DNA of 64,000 nt, taken from Candidatus Fonsibacter ubiquis (GTDB taxonomy: Bacteria; Pseudomonadota; Alphaproteobacteria; Pelagibacterales; Pelagibacteraceae). Shown piece after piece: positions 8,200-17,286 of this stretch. The stretch spans positions 1,045,501 to 1,109,500 of the forward strand of contig NZ_CP024034.1 of NCBI RefSeq assembly GCF_002688585.1, given 5' to 3'. Position 1 is the first letter of the stretch, and every line of letters begins with the position of its first letter. Position numbers and translations under genes: made by a program. Under the pieces are notes generated by a model, which saw only the letters and a list, made by a program, of their open reading frames with translations, searched no databases and was not told the DNA's origin.

Positions 8200-9413
8200 T
8201 ATATTCCTGAATACATTTTTCCTGGATTTAAAATCTTTTTTGGATCAAAACTCTCTTTAATCTTTAAAGACAAAACTTTAATATTCTCATCGACAGTTGT
8301 CAAAAAATCTTCTTTTATACGCATATGATTAGGTGCCTTAATAATTGTCATGTGCCCGGCTAGTTTCGTAACTTCTGTTCTTAGTTGTCTCAGTAGTACG
8401 CTATCATTTTCTGGTATTTCAGCCCAAATTAAATTACCCGCCCAATCTATTACATATTTTAACTCTTCATTCTCAAATTTATTTATAAACTGATCTGTAT
8501 TTACTGGTGGCAAAATTATTTTTGCAACTATATTTTTACTATTATTAAAAAATTGCAGATCTGTTGTATTTTTCCAAAAAATTCTTGATTGATAGTTTTC
8601 AAGAACTGAGATTGTTTTTTTATATTCATCAAATAATTTTTTTAAAGTATTAATTCTTTCAACCACTGAAATTTTTGGTCCTTCAAGACGTATGGCTGTA
8701 ATGGAGGTTGTTGTGTCTAGATCGTTTAATTTAAAAAATTTTGACATTTTTGCTGGATAAAAACATGCGCCAGAAATTTCAACAGAAGTTTGCATTGATT
8801 TTGAAAAAATATTTAAAGCTTTTTTTAAATTAATATTATTAACCAATAAAGTTTGGCTTTCTTCATTTTTTGGCTGAACTTTCAGTACAATCTCAGTCAA
8901 AGCAACTAAAGTTCCATACGATCCAGTTATAAGTTTACTCACATCATAACCTGTTACATTTTTAACAACGGTCCCTCCTGATTTTACAATTTCACCTTTG
9001 CCATTTATTCCTCTAAATCCTAAAATATGATCTCTTAAAGCGCCCGCTCTAAATCTACGTGATCCTGATAAATTACAAGCAACAGCCCCGCCAACAGATC
9101 CTTTGTTACTTTGCCCGGTATATAAAAAACCCATATCAGGTGGTTCAAAGGATAATTCTTGATTTTTTTTATCTAACTCAATTTCAACCAAGGCAAGGGG
9201 CGTGCCTGCTTTTACTTTAATGTACAGCTCTTCTGGAAAATATTCGATAATTCCACTTAAATTTTTTAAATGCAAAGATTTAGAACACTGAATTAGTCTG
9301 CCTATTGATTTCGAATTATGTCCTGTAATTTCAATAGGAACTTCTTCAGAATTACAATTTTTAATAAAATCGGCAACCTCATGTTCGCTTGATAGCGAAT
9401 AAATTTCAGGCAT
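8199..9413 (-). CDS. glcE: glycolate oxidase FAD-binding subunit GlcE
   Basis: The 404-residue second flavoprotein-type subunit of glycolate oxidase. It has a PCMH-type FAD domain in the N-terminal half. Signs are ITGHNSKSIGRL near residue 30, the GSVGGAVACNLSGSRRFRAGALRDHILGF-type region around residues 105-135 (given here in outline), and VKNVTGYDVSKLITGSYGTL near 150. The C-terminus FDPKKILNPGKMY is the usual flavin-oxidase ending. It sits between glcD and glcF with one-base TAATG overlaps on both sides, the canonical glcDEF order. Confidence 0.93.
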   Translation of the reverse strand: MPEIYSLSSEHEVADFIKNCNSEEVPIEITGHNSKSIGRLIQCSKSLHLKNLSGIIEYFPEELYIKVKAGTPLALVEIELDKKNQELSFEPPDMGFLYTGQSNKGSVGGAVACNLSGSRRFRAGALRDHILGFRGINGKGEIVKSGGTVVKNVTGYDVSKLITGSYGTLVALTEIVLKVQPKNEESQTLLVNNINLKKALNIFSKSMQTSVEISGACFYPAKMSKFFKLNDLDTTTSITAIRLEGPKISVVERINTLKKLFDEYKKTISVLENYQSRIFWKNTTDLQFFNNSKNIVAKIILPPVNTDQFINKFENEELKYVIDWAGNLIWAEIPENDSVLLRQLRTEVTKLAGHMTIIKAPNHMRIKEDFLTTVDENIKVLSLKIKESFDPKKILNPGKMYSGI

Positions 9414-10909
9414 TAAAATCTTGGGATATCTTTAAACTTTGTATCTCCTTTATGAACATGCATTTTACCACCCTCTGCACAACGGTGAAGAATTGGATAT
9501 ACCTTACCTGGATTCAAAAGAGATTTTTCATCAAATGCTTGTTTAATATTTAGTTGCTGCTGAATATCTTCATCGTTAAACATTTCACACATTAAATCTC
9601 TTTTCTCGATTCCAACACCATGCTCTCCAGTTAATACGCCCCCTACTTTTACACAATATTTTAAAATATCTGCGCCAAATTTCTCAGCTCTCTTCAGTTC
9701 ACTTTTAACATTTGAGTCAAACATGATCAAAGGATGTAAATTTCCATCCCCTGCATGAAAACAATTTGCAACTCTTAAGCCATGTTTTTGTGAAAGCTTA
9801 GTAATTTCTTTCAGGACTTCGGCTAATTTTTTTCTAGGAATTGTTCCATCCATGCATAAATAATCAGGCGACATATCACCAATTGCAGGGAATGCTGCTT
9901 TTCGTCCAAGCCAGAACCTTAATCTTTCTTCATCATTTTTGCTTATACGCAAATATGTGGATTTATTTTTCTTAGCAATTTCTTCTACTCTTTTTATTAA
10001 AATATTTACTTCACTTTCAGTTCCATCTAACTCAACAATTAAAATTGCTTCTACGTCTTTCGGATAACCAGCCTTGGCATAATTGTCTGTGGCTTTTATT
10101 AAAGGCTTGTCCATTATTTCCATTCCTGCAGGGATAATCCCTCCTGAAATTATATCTGAAACACATTGACCAGAATCTTCTACGCTTTGAAAACCTAAAA
10201 GCAGAGCTTTGACTGACTGCGGTTTTTTTAAAATTTTAACTGTCACTTCTGTTAAAACTCCAAGTAACCCCTCTGACCCAGTGATTAAACCTAACAGATC
10301 ATAGCCTTCAGATTCTAATTTTTTTCCACCAAATCTCATAATCGTTCCATCCATCAGAACAATTTCAACGCCAAGAACGTTATTAGTTGTGGTTCCATAT
10401 TTTAATGAATGAACTCCTCCAGAATTCTCCGCAATATTTCCTCCAATTGAACAGGCGATTTGACTTGAAGGATCTGGCGCATAATAAAAACCATTATGCT
10501 CCACAGCTTTTGTTAGAGATAAATTGGTAACCCCAGGCTGAGTAACAACACACCTATTTTCAAAATCAATTTCTAAAATTTTATTGAATTTACTAAGACC
10601 TAACAAAACGCAATCTGCTAAAGGCAATGCTCCACCAGAAAGACCTGTGCCGGATCCTCTTGGAACAACCTTAATATTATTTTTATGACAATATTTTAAA
10701 ATATCACTAACTTCTGCTGTGTTTTCAGGAAGAACAACGGCCATTGGTTTTTGTTTATAAGCGCTTAATGCATCTGTCTCATAGGGAGTTATTCCCTCTG
10801 GATCTGAAATAATATTAATTGAATTTGTAAATTTTTTTAAATCACGAACAATACTTTCTTTATCATTTAAAACTGATTGATCGATTTTAGGCATTGTTAG
10901 GGTGGACAT
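9413..10909 (-). CDS. glcD: glycolate oxidase catalytic subunit GlcD
   Basis: The 498-residue FAD-linked catalytic subunit that oxidises glycolate, and often D-lactate, to the oxoacid. The PCMH FAD motif (VVPRGSGTGLSGGALPL, about residues 80-97) and the pyrophosphate region GGNIAENSGGVHSLKYG are intact. The C-terminal FAD-oxidase domain has NCFHAGDGNLHP and LTGEHGVGIEKRD. The ATG at 10909 gives the normal N-terminus; a second ATG lies 5 codons in. It is followed directly by glcE and glcF. The 60-bp gap after the aminotransferase gene may hold its own promoter. Confidence 0.95.
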   Translation of the reverse strand: MSTLTMPKIDQSVLNDKESIVRDLKKFTNSINIISDPEGITPYETDALSAYKQKPMAVVLPENTAEVSDILKYCHKNNIKVVPRGSGTGLSGGALPLADCVLLGLSKFNKILEIDFENRCVVTQPGVTNLSLTKAVEHNGFYYAPDPSSQIACSIGGNIAENSGGVHSLKYGTTTNNVLGVEIVLMDGTIMRFGGKKLESEGYDLLGLITGSEGLLGVLTEVTVKILKKPQSVKALLLGFQSVEDSGQCVSDIISGGIIPAGMEIMDKPLIKATDNYAKAGYPKDVEAILIVELDGTESEVNILIKRVEEIAKKNKSTYLRISKNDEERLRFWLGRKAAFPAIGDMSPDYLCMDGTIPRKKLAEVLKEITKLSQKHGLRVANCFHAGDGNLHPLIMFDSNVKSELKRAEKFGADILKYCVKVGGVLTGEHGVGIEKRDLMCEMFNDEDIQQQLNIKQAFDEKSLLNPGKVYPILHRCAEGGKMHVHKGDTKFKDIPRF

Positions 10910-10969
10910 GCTTCAAACTTATATTATTTTTGTTGATATATATAGGTATTTACGAATTAAAAAAAAACT

Positions 10970-12136
10970 TTATTTGACAACAGTTTTTTTAATTTTTTCT
11001 AAAGCTTTTTCAATATTTTCATATGAATTAGCAAAACTAAATCTAACAAAATCTTTAGCAGATTTACCAAAGCTGACACCTGGGATAATTGCAACACCCG
11101 CTTCATTTAAACATTTATCCGCAAACTCATTACCATTCATTCCTGTCCCACTAATATTGGGAAATACATAAAAAGCTCCGCCGGGATTATTACAAGTAAT
11201 GCCTTTAATACTATTCAACCCATCCACAATTAATTTTCTTCTTCTATTAAACTGACTCATCATTTCATCTAAAAATTCATGGGGTCCATCTAATGCGGCA
11301 AGACCTGCAATTTGAGTTGAGGCACAAGGGCATGAGTGATCGTTTACACATAATCTAGTAATATCTTCAATTATTTTTTCTGGCCATACACTCCAGCCTA
11401 AACGCCAACCCGTCATTGCGTACGTTTTACTCCACCCATCTAAAACAATTAAGCGGTCAAAAAGTTCTGGATAATTAAAAAAAGAAGGCATTTTTTTATT
11501 ATCATAAATTTGTCTGCTATAAATTTCATCGCTTAAAATTGCAACGTCTGTAAATTTCTTTAAACCAACAACAAGTTTATCAATTTGCTCTCTTTCAATA
11601 AGACCGCCTGTAGGGTTTTGTGGATTATTAATAATAATTAAACGTGTCTTATCATTTATTAATTTTAAAACTTCTTCGGCTTTAAAAGAAAAATTATTTT
11701 TCTCATTTAGATACATTGGTACTGCTTTTGCACCTGAATAATTAATCATTGATTCATAGATTGGAAATCCAGGTTCTGGATAAATAATTTCTGTGCCTGG
11801 TTGACCAAACATTAGCATTGCAAAAAACATTGTGGGTTTTCCTCCTGGCATAATGACTACCCTTGCTGCATCAACGTTTGCGCCATACATTTTTTTTATA
11901 TGACGGGATACCCCTTGTCTTAGTTCTAGAAGACCATTAGCTGGGGTATAGCCATGAAAACCATCGTCTAAGGCTTTTTTTGCAGCATCAACAATATGTT
12001 TTGGAGTTCTAAAGTCAGGCTGACCTATCCCTAGATTAATTATTTCTTTCCCTTGAGCTTCTAAAGCCTTAGCCTTTGCAAGAACAACAAAGGCATTTTC
12101 AGTGCCTAGTTTAAAAAGACTATTTGCTAGTTTCAT
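10970..12136 (-). CDS. class I/II PLP-dependent aminotransferase
   Basis: A 388-residue fold-type I aminotransferase. The N-terminal substrate region (INLGIGQPDF), the NNPQNPTGG motif and the PLP lysine in DGWSKTYAMTGWRLGW are clear, and an Arg for carboxylate binding sits near the C-terminus (VRFSFAN). It belongs to the aspartate/aromatic/alanine-type subgroup, not the alanine-glyoxylate type. Its ATG overlaps the stop of the upstream 2-hydroxyacid oxidase by 4 bp, so the oxoacid product of that oxidase could be aminated (inference). The exact amino acid is not determinable. Confidence 0.88.
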   Translation of the reverse strand: MKLANSLFKLGTENAFVVLAKAKALEAQGKEIINLGIGQPDFRTPKHIVDAAKKALDDGFHGYTPANGLLELRQGVSRHIKKMYGANVDAARVVIMPGGKPTMFFAMLMFGQPGTEIIYPEPGFPIYESMINYSGAKAVPMYLNEKNNFSFKAEEVLKLINDKTRLIIINNPQNPTGGLIEREQIDKLVVGLKKFTDVAILSDEIYSRQIYDNKKMPSFFNYPELFDRLIVLDGWSKTYAMTGWRLGWSVWPEKIIEDITRLCVNDHSCPCASTQIAGLAALDGPHEFLDEMMSQFNRRRKLIVDGLNSIKGITCNNPGGAFYVFPNISGTGMNGNEFADKCLNEAGVAIIPGVSFGKSAKDFVRFSFANSYENIEKALEKIKKTVVK

Positions 12137-13287
12137 TTTTTTCTGAAAATTACTTTATCTCTGGTAATTTCTTTTACGCTTCTGCAACCCATTAGAGTCA
12201 TTCCTCTTTTAATTTCAGCATGCATAATTTTAAGTATTGCTTCGACACCAGCCTGGCCTCCGGCTGATAACGCATATAGATAACCCTTACCGAATGAACA
12301 TGCTTTTGCCCCAAGAGCTAAAGCTTTTAAAACGTGAGTACCTCTTCTAACTCCACCATCTAAAATTACATCCACTTTATCGCCCACAGCATCAACGATA
12401 TCTGCCAGAACATCAAATGGTGACATCGAAGCATCTAGCTGTCTTCCGCCATGATTTGAAATCATAATTGCAGTGGCACCTATATCTACTGCTTTTTTTG
12501 CATCCTCAACTGAGACAATTCCTTTAATAGCAAAAGCTCCTTTCCATTTTTTTGCAACATATTCTGCATCTTTCCAATTCATCGTTGGATCAAATTGGCT
12601 GTTAATATAATTAATCACTGATGTTTCTATGGATTGCCCATCTTTTTCAGTATGTGGAAGATTGGGTAACTTAAATCTTTCACGCATTAAATAATTTAAA
12701 GTCCATTCAGGATGTAATGCAAAACTTATCAAACTTGCTAAAGTTAATTTTGGTGGTGTTGTAAAACCAGTTCTATGATCACGCTCTCTATTTCCTGCAA
12801 CAATTGTATCCACCGTTAGACATAGTGCTTTAAAATTAGCTCGTTGACATCGCTCTACTAAATTATCAGTAAGACCTCTATCTTTATGAATATAAAGTTG
12901 AAATAATTTTGGACCGCTAGTTAAATTACCTACTTCTTCAATGCTAGTGGTTGCAATGGTCGACATTCCAAAAAATGTACCAAATTTCTCTGCGGCTCTT
13001 GAAGTCGCCTTCTCTCCATCATGATGATATAATCTGTGCATTGCCGTTGGCGCAAGAAACAGTGGCATGTCTATTTTTTGTCCAAAAACAGTAGTGGACA
13101 TATCAACTGAACTTACATCCCTCAAAACGCTTGGAACTAAGTCACAATCATTAAATGCAGAAGTATTTCTTTTTAGAGTAACCTCATCATCAGCGCCGCC
13201 ATCAATGTAATTAAAGATTGGCGAGGGGAGTCTTTTTTTTGCTAACTTTCTAAAATCATCAACATTAAAACATCTAGCTAATGACAT
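12133..13287 (-). CDS. lldD: FMN-dependent L-2-hydroxyacid oxidase/dehydrogenase (LldD type)
   Basis: A 384-residue FMN alpha-hydroxyacid oxidase or dehydrogenase, oxidising L-lactate or a similar L-2-hydroxyacid. Family residues are visible: IFNYIDGGADDE at the N-terminus, FQLYIHKDR, the FMN lysine in FAIKGI, the catalytic His with Arg in SNHGGRQLD, and DGGVRRGTHVLKALALGA. A distinctive loop of about 50 residues around 175-225 resembles long loop 4 of membrane-associated members. It lies 9 bp after the PagL-like gene and overlaps the aminotransferase start. Glycolate is another possible substrate. Confidence 0.9.
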   Translation of the reverse strand: MSLARCFNVDDFRKLAKKRLPSPIFNYIDGGADDEVTLKRNTSAFNDCDLVPSVLRDVSSVDMSTTVFGQKIDMPLFLAPTAMHRLYHHDGEKATSRAAEKFGTFFGMSTIATTSIEEVGNLTSGPKLFQLYIHKDRGLTDNLVERCQRANFKALCLTVDTIVAGNRERDHRTGFTTPPKLTLASLISFALHPEWTLNYLMRERFKLPNLPHTEKDGQSIETSVINYINSQFDPTMNWKDAEYVAKKWKGAFAIKGIVSVEDAKKAVDIGATAIMISNHGGRQLDASMSPFDVLADIVDAVGDKVDVILDGGVRRGTHVLKALALGAKACSFGKGYLYALSAGGQAGVEAILKIMHAEIKRGMTLMGCRSVKEITRDKVIFRKK

Positions 13288-13296
13288 TATAAATTT

Positions 13297-13797
13297 TTAG
13301 AAATTTTTTTGAAAACCGATACTGTAATTATTTGCGCCTGGGTTTTTATTTCCTAAACTAGCATTTGAAATATGACTATAAGAAATTCCGATATTAGCTG
13401 TTGGACTTAGGTTTAAAGCAGCTCTAACTTGAGATTTAAATTCAATTGCATGTCCTAAATCTTTTCCATCACCTTTTCCATAAACTCCAGGAGTAAAGCT
13501 TGGGCTAATCAAAATAGAGTTATTTGCTAGTTTATAATCTATACGAACGCCAGCATATCCGTACTTTGCTTTATCTTCAGTTAATAAAAATCCAATCACA
13601 GGCTTAAAGTCGCCAATTGGAGAGCCAAATAATTTTCTATCTGAATCATAATCTAACTGAAACATTGCAGCCTTTTTTTTATCATCACTATGATCAAAAT
13701 TTCCAATGGAGTAAGTAAAACCTTCCGATCGAGCAGTCGAAATAGAAATTAACAATAAAGTAACTATTGATAAGAATTTAATAAATTTTGAATACAT
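13297..13797 (-). CDS. PagL-like outer-membrane lipid A deacylase (acyloxyacyl hydrolase)
   Basis: A 166-residue protein with a signal peptide (cleavage likely near residue 24) and alternating strands ending in aromatic Phe, as in an 8-stranded outer-membrane barrel. The PagL signature is present: IEFKSQ near 118, then SHISNASLGNKNPG at 141-154 with His142 and Ser144. PagL removes the 3-O acyl chain of lipid A. In Pseudomonas PagL the third residue is Glu, 14 positions after the His; here that position is Asn156, so activity may be altered. It sits between ccmH and the hydroxyacid oxidase gene with no obvious link to either. Confidence 0.72.
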   Translation of the reverse strand: MYSKFIKFLSIVTLLLISISTARSEGFTYSIGNFDHSDDKKKAAMFQLDYDSDRKLFGSPIGDFKPVIGFLLTEDKAKYGYAGVRIDYKLANNSILISPSFTPGVYGKGDGKDLGHAIEFKSQVRAALNLSPTANIGISYSHISNASLGNKNPGANNYSIGFQKNF

Positions 13798-13845
13798 TTT
13801 ATGAGCCTTTATTTAATAAAATTAGTGGAAATGCAATAAAGATTC

Positions 13846-14205
13846 TTACTTTTTTTTATTATTATTCAATCTGAATATTAAAAACCCACCAATCATAAAG
13901 ATAATAAAAGGCAATAACCACAAACTTAGACTATTAAAATTAAACCTTGGATTATAGACAATCCATTCTCCATATCGACTTATTAAAAATTCGTAAATCT
14001 GCTTTTCGTTTTCTCCATTATCTAATTTCTTAGATATTAATTTTTTTAAATCAATTGCAAAATCAGAATTTGATTCATAAATTGATTGTCCCTGACAAAC
14101 GATACATCTAATATTTTTATAGATTTTATTTTTAAGATCCTCATTTGCATGAACAATATTCAAAGATAAAATAAATAATATAATTACAAAAAAAAATTTT
14201 TTCAT
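13846..14205 (-). CDS. ccmH: cytochrome c maturation protein CcmH
   Basis: A 119-residue apocytochrome c thiol-reductase subunit on the periplasmic face of the inner membrane. A signal peptide (residues 1-20) is followed by the redox motif RCIVCQGQ with Cys34 and Cys37, and a C-terminal membrane anchor (about 92-112). This is the short CcmH/CcmL form; the CcmI-like TPR part is not fused and no ccmI is present nearby. Its ATG shares one base or more with the ccmG stop, so the pair is coupled. Last gene of the ccm run. Confidence 0.92.
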   Translation of the reverse strand: MKKFFFVIILFILSLNIVHANEDLKNKIYKNIRCIVCQGQSIYESNSDFAIDLKKLISKKLDNGENEKQIYEFLISRYGEWIVYNPRFNFNSLSLWLLPFIIFMIGGFLIFRLNNNKKK

Positions 14206-14723
14206 TATTTTTTTAATTGCAAAATTTTATTAACGACATCTTCATTGATTGGACCAATATGCTTGAAAATTATTTTCCCTTTTTCTACAACGTAGGTCTC
14301 TGGAACTCCATAGGCTCCTAATAGAATTGCAAATTCACCTTTTTTATCAACACCAATTATACTGTAAGGATTTCCATATTTTTTTAAAAAATTTTTAGCA
14401 TTTTTACTTTCATCTTTATAATTAAGACCAATAATATTAATTTTATTTTTATCCTTTAGGCTCATTAAGAAAGGATGCTCAATTTGACAAGGAACACACC
14501 ATGATGCCCAAATATTTAAAACAATAAAATCCTTATTAGCCCATACACTGGTATCAAGTTTTGTATTATTATTAAAAAGATCCTCTAAAATAAATTCAGG
14601 AAGTTTTTTTCCAATCATTTGATTGGGTTGATAAGTTTTGTCAGAATTAAGAACTTTTAAAAAAAGAATAAAAATTATAACAATTGTGACTCCAAGAATT
14701 ATAATTTTATATTTATTGTTCAT
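14205..14723 (-). CDS. ccmG: thiol:disulfide interchange protein CcmG/DsbE
   Basis: A 172-residue membrane-anchored thioredoxin-like protein that keeps apocytochrome c cysteines reduced for haem ligation. An N-terminal anchor (about residues 6-23) precedes the active site WASWCVPCQ with Cys76 and Cys79. The cis-Pro loop is GVPETYVV. The chosen ATG at 14723 gives the standard N-terminus MNNKYK and overlaps ccmF by 11 bp; an in-frame start at 14762 would add 13 residues inside ccmF. Order F-G-H is the common ccm layout. Confidence 0.92.
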   Translation of the reverse strand: MNNKYKIIILGVTIVIIFILFLKVLNSDKTYQPNQMIGKKLPEFILEDLFNNNTKLDTSVWANKDFIVLNIWASWCVPCQIEHPFLMSLKDKNKINIIGLNYKDESKNAKNFLKKYGNPYSIIGVDKKGEFAILLGAYGVPETYVVEKGKIIFKHIGPINEDVVNKILQLKK

Positions 14724-16596
14724 TTCTAATTCTAAAAGTTTGATAAATTCCACCAAATGCAATTAATAATATAGAAAGCCAAATCCAAAACATTAAAGGC
14801 TTATAGTAAAATCTGACCATAATTTTATCTTTCTCAAACTCAGATAAATTAATTGCAAAATAGTAATCTGTAATTAGGTTTGATCTAATACTTGTCTCGG
14901 AGGTAAATTGAACAGGTTGGTCATATTTCCTGATAGAAGGAGACAATTCTACTTGTTTATCGTTCAAGGTTACTAAAAAATTACCAAAAACCTCGTCATA
15001 ATTTTCTTTTTTGACTTTATTAATGCTTTTAAATTTAATTAGAAATTCTTCAATTTTAATTTCATCCCCAACCTTCATAGCCGTATTAATCTCTTTGGAT
15101 AAATAGGCGTTAACGAATATTGAAAAAATTAATACTCCAAAGCCAAGGTGGGAGATTAATCTGCCAAGATTTACACTTAATTTTTTTTGAAAAATCCAAT
15201 CAAAAATAACGGAAACTATTAAATAAATTGAAAATAATAACCCCAAAATTAAAGTTATATCCTTATAATCAAATAGCCAAAAAATAATTATTAAACAAAT
15301 CACAACTGAAGTTGGAAAAAATATTTTAAAATTTTTTATTTGTGAAAATTTATCTTCTTTATTCCAGCTTAGAAGTGGTCCATGGGACATAAAAAATAAG
15401 AAGACAAATAGAAAAGGAGCTAAAATAGTATGGTAATAAACTGGACCTACTGAAATACTTTTTCCACTAATTGCATCTAAAATAATAGGATAAACTGTAC
15501 CGACTAAAACTACTGAGAGAAAAAAAATTAAAAAGCAATTGTTAATTAAGATGAAATTATCTTTTTGCAAAAATGAATATTCTCCATAAAAGTTTTTTCT
15601 TGGAGATTTAATAATAAAAATAGTTAAGGAATAAAAAGAAATTAGTAAAATTGCACTTAAGATATAAACCCCTCTGTAAGGATCATTTGCAAAAGCATGG
15701 ACTGAGTTTAATGCTCCAGATCTGACAAGAAAAGTTCCAAGCAAACTCATTATAAAAGTAAATATAGAAAGTAATGCTGTCCAAGAATGTAGTTTATCTT
15801 TTTTATAAGTTACAATATTAGAATGAATTAAAGCAGTTGCAGCAAGCCATGGCATTAATGATGCATTCTCGACTGGATCCCAAAACCAATATCCTCCCCA
15901 ACCTAATTCATAATAGGCCCAAAAAGATCCAAGGCCAATTCCAATTGTAAGTAAAGACCAAGGAAGAATAATCCAAAAGTTTGCAATCTTGCTCCATGAT
16001 TTATCAAAACTATTTGTTGCCAAACCTGCAAGAGCAAAACTAAAAACTAAGGAAAAACCAACATAACCGAAATATAAAAATGGTGGATGGATTGCAAGTA
16101 ATGGATCTTGCAGAATAGGATTTAGACCAAGACCCTGTAATGGTGTTGGATCAATTTGATCGAAAGGATTGGAGGTTAAAATTAAAAAAATTAGAAAAAT
16201 AAAAATCAATATAGATTGAAAAAAAACTGTATAAAATTTTAACTTGTCATCGATAGTTGTTCTTGCAAAAATAAATGAGAATAATGAAAGTATTAAAATA
16301 AATAATACCATACTGCCTTCATGGTTGCCCCAAGCTCCGGATATTTTATAAATTAAAGGTTTTGTGGTGTGTGAATTTTTATAAACGGCCACATTAGAAA
16401 AATCAGAAATAACAAAGCAATATACTAAAATTATAAATGAAATTAATAAAAGAAAAAAAATACTGTCATTAAAAAAATTAATGATTTTTAAATTTTTAAA
16501 ATCATTATTCTTTATTCTTTTAACTAGGTAAACAATTAGTAAAACATTAAATAATGCTGAAAAAAACAAAGCTAAATTGCCTATAGCACCAGCCAT
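14713..16596 (-). CDS. ccmF: cytochrome c haem lyase subunit CcmF
   Basis: The 627-residue haem-handling subunit of cytochrome c maturation system I. It is strongly hydrophobic (about 14-15 helices). The WWD-type haem-binding segment reads WGGYWFWDPVENASLMPW around residues 230-247. Typical neighbours such as HEGSMVLF (near 92), LLAIHPPFLYFGYVG (near 165) and LGTFLVRSGALNSVHAF (near 285) are also present. Length is slightly short of gammaproteobacterial CcmF. It starts 4 bp after ccmE. Confidence 0.95.
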   Translation of the reverse strand: MAGAIGNLALFFSALFNVLLIVYLVKRIKNNDFKNLKIINFFNDSIFFLLLISFIILVYCFVISDFSNVAVYKNSHTTKPLIYKISGAWGNHEGSMVLFILILSLFSFIFARTTIDDKLKFYTVFFQSILIFIFLIFLILTSNPFDQIDPTPLQGLGLNPILQDPLLAIHPPFLYFGYVGFSLVFSFALAGLATNSFDKSWSKIANFWIILPWSLLTIGIGLGSFWAYYELGWGGYWFWDPVENASLMPWLAATALIHSNIVTYKKDKLHSWTALLSIFTFIMSLLGTFLVRSGALNSVHAFANDPYRGVYILSAILLISFYSLTIFIIKSPRKNFYGEYSFLQKDNFILINNCFLIFFLSVVLVGTVYPIILDAISGKSISVGPVYYHTILAPFLFVFLFFMSHGPLLSWNKEDKFSQIKNFKIFFPTSVVICLIIIFWLFDYKDITLILGLLFSIYLIVSVIFDWIFQKKLSVNLGRLISHLGFGVLIFSIFVNAYLSKEINTAMKVGDEIKIEEFLIKFKSINKVKKENYDEVFGNFLVTLNDKQVELSPSIRKYDQPVQFTSETSIRSNLITDYYFAINLSEFEKDKIMVRFYYKPLMFWIWLSILLIAFGGIYQTFRIRNEQ

Positions 16597-16600
16597 AATG

Positions 16601-17035
16601 TTATTTGTTTAATTTATTTTTTTTCAAACTATTAGCAACCTCTGGAGGCATATAATTCTCATCGTGTTTTGCAAGAATTGAGCTTGCGACAAAATATTTT
16701 TTATCTTTTAGAATACCCTCAGTGACAGCACTTTTTCCTTCAATAAATAAATTTGGCAATAAACCAGTATATTCTACAAAAATTTCATTTTTTAAATCAG
16801 TAATTACAAAAGAATAAGTGTTTTTATTTTTCTTTAGAGAGCCTTCTTTGACTAATCCACCAATTCTAATTTTATTAGTGGGATTTGTAGATAAATTTTT
16901 TATTTCTTGAGGTGAATAAAAATAAATTACATTTTTTTGCAGGTTACTATAAACAAAATAAAATACTATTGACGCTACAAGTGTAATAACAAAAAAAAAT
17001 TTCAATCTAATTTTCGAAGATTTGCTAAAAATCAT
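16601..17035 (-). CDS. ccmE: cytochrome c-type biogenesis haem chaperone CcmE
   Basis: A 144-residue periplasmic haem chaperone anchored by one N-terminal helix (about residues 12-30). It holds haem covalently between CcmC and CcmF. The haem-binding motif is intact: His124 and Tyr128 in KHDENYMP, followed by a polar tail. The beta-barrel core includes IRIGGLVKEGS and the FVEYTGLLPNLF segment. It lies between ccmD (56 bp upstream) and ccmF (4 bp downstream). Confidence 0.94.
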   Translation of the reverse strand: MIFSKSSKIRLKFFFVITLVASIVFYFVYSNLQKNVIYFYSPQEIKNLSTNPTNKIRIGGLVKEGSLKKNKNTYSFVITDLKNEIFVEYTGLLPNLFIEGKSAVTEGILKDKKYFVASSILAKHDENYMPPEVANSLKKNKLNK

Positions 17036-17091
17036 AATCGTATTTAAACAAATTTTTTTTAGAGGATATCGGGACTTATTTATATATTAAA

Positions 17092-17286
17092 CTAAAATCT
17101 ATTAGCTTCCTGCGAAACAGAAACTTCGGTAGCTTTTTCGGTCTGATAAAGATGCTCAATATTCTTAATAGAATTTAATTTTTTAACTGAAACGTAGTAA
17201 AGAAAAATTAATGAAAAAGTAGCAAATGCATAGGATAGCCAAATGTACAATCCGTAACCGCCCATATTTAAAAATTCTAAAATCAT
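17092..17286 (-). CDS. ccmD: haem exporter protein CcmD
   Basis: A 64-residue single-helix protein that stabilises the CcmABCE haem-transfer complex. The N-terminal pattern MGGYGLYIWLSYAFATF is typical of CcmD, followed by a short charged tail. Its start overlaps the ccmC stop by 4 bp. The C-terminal tail (about residues 40-64) is longer than in many homologues. A 56-bp spacer separates it from ccmE. Confidence 0.88.
   Translation of the reverse strand: MILEFLNMGGYGLYIWLSYAFATFSLIFLYYVSVKKLNSIKNIEHLYQTEKATEVSVSQEANRF

Noticed and set aside
9414-10969. Glycine or other riboswitch near the glc genes
   Set aside because: The only spacer (10,910-10,969) is 60 bp of A/T-rich DNA without a structured core.
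17092-17286. ccmD as a spurious small frame
   Set aside because: Kept as real: typical GGYGxYIWxSY N-terminus, correct position and a 4-bp overlap with ccmC.
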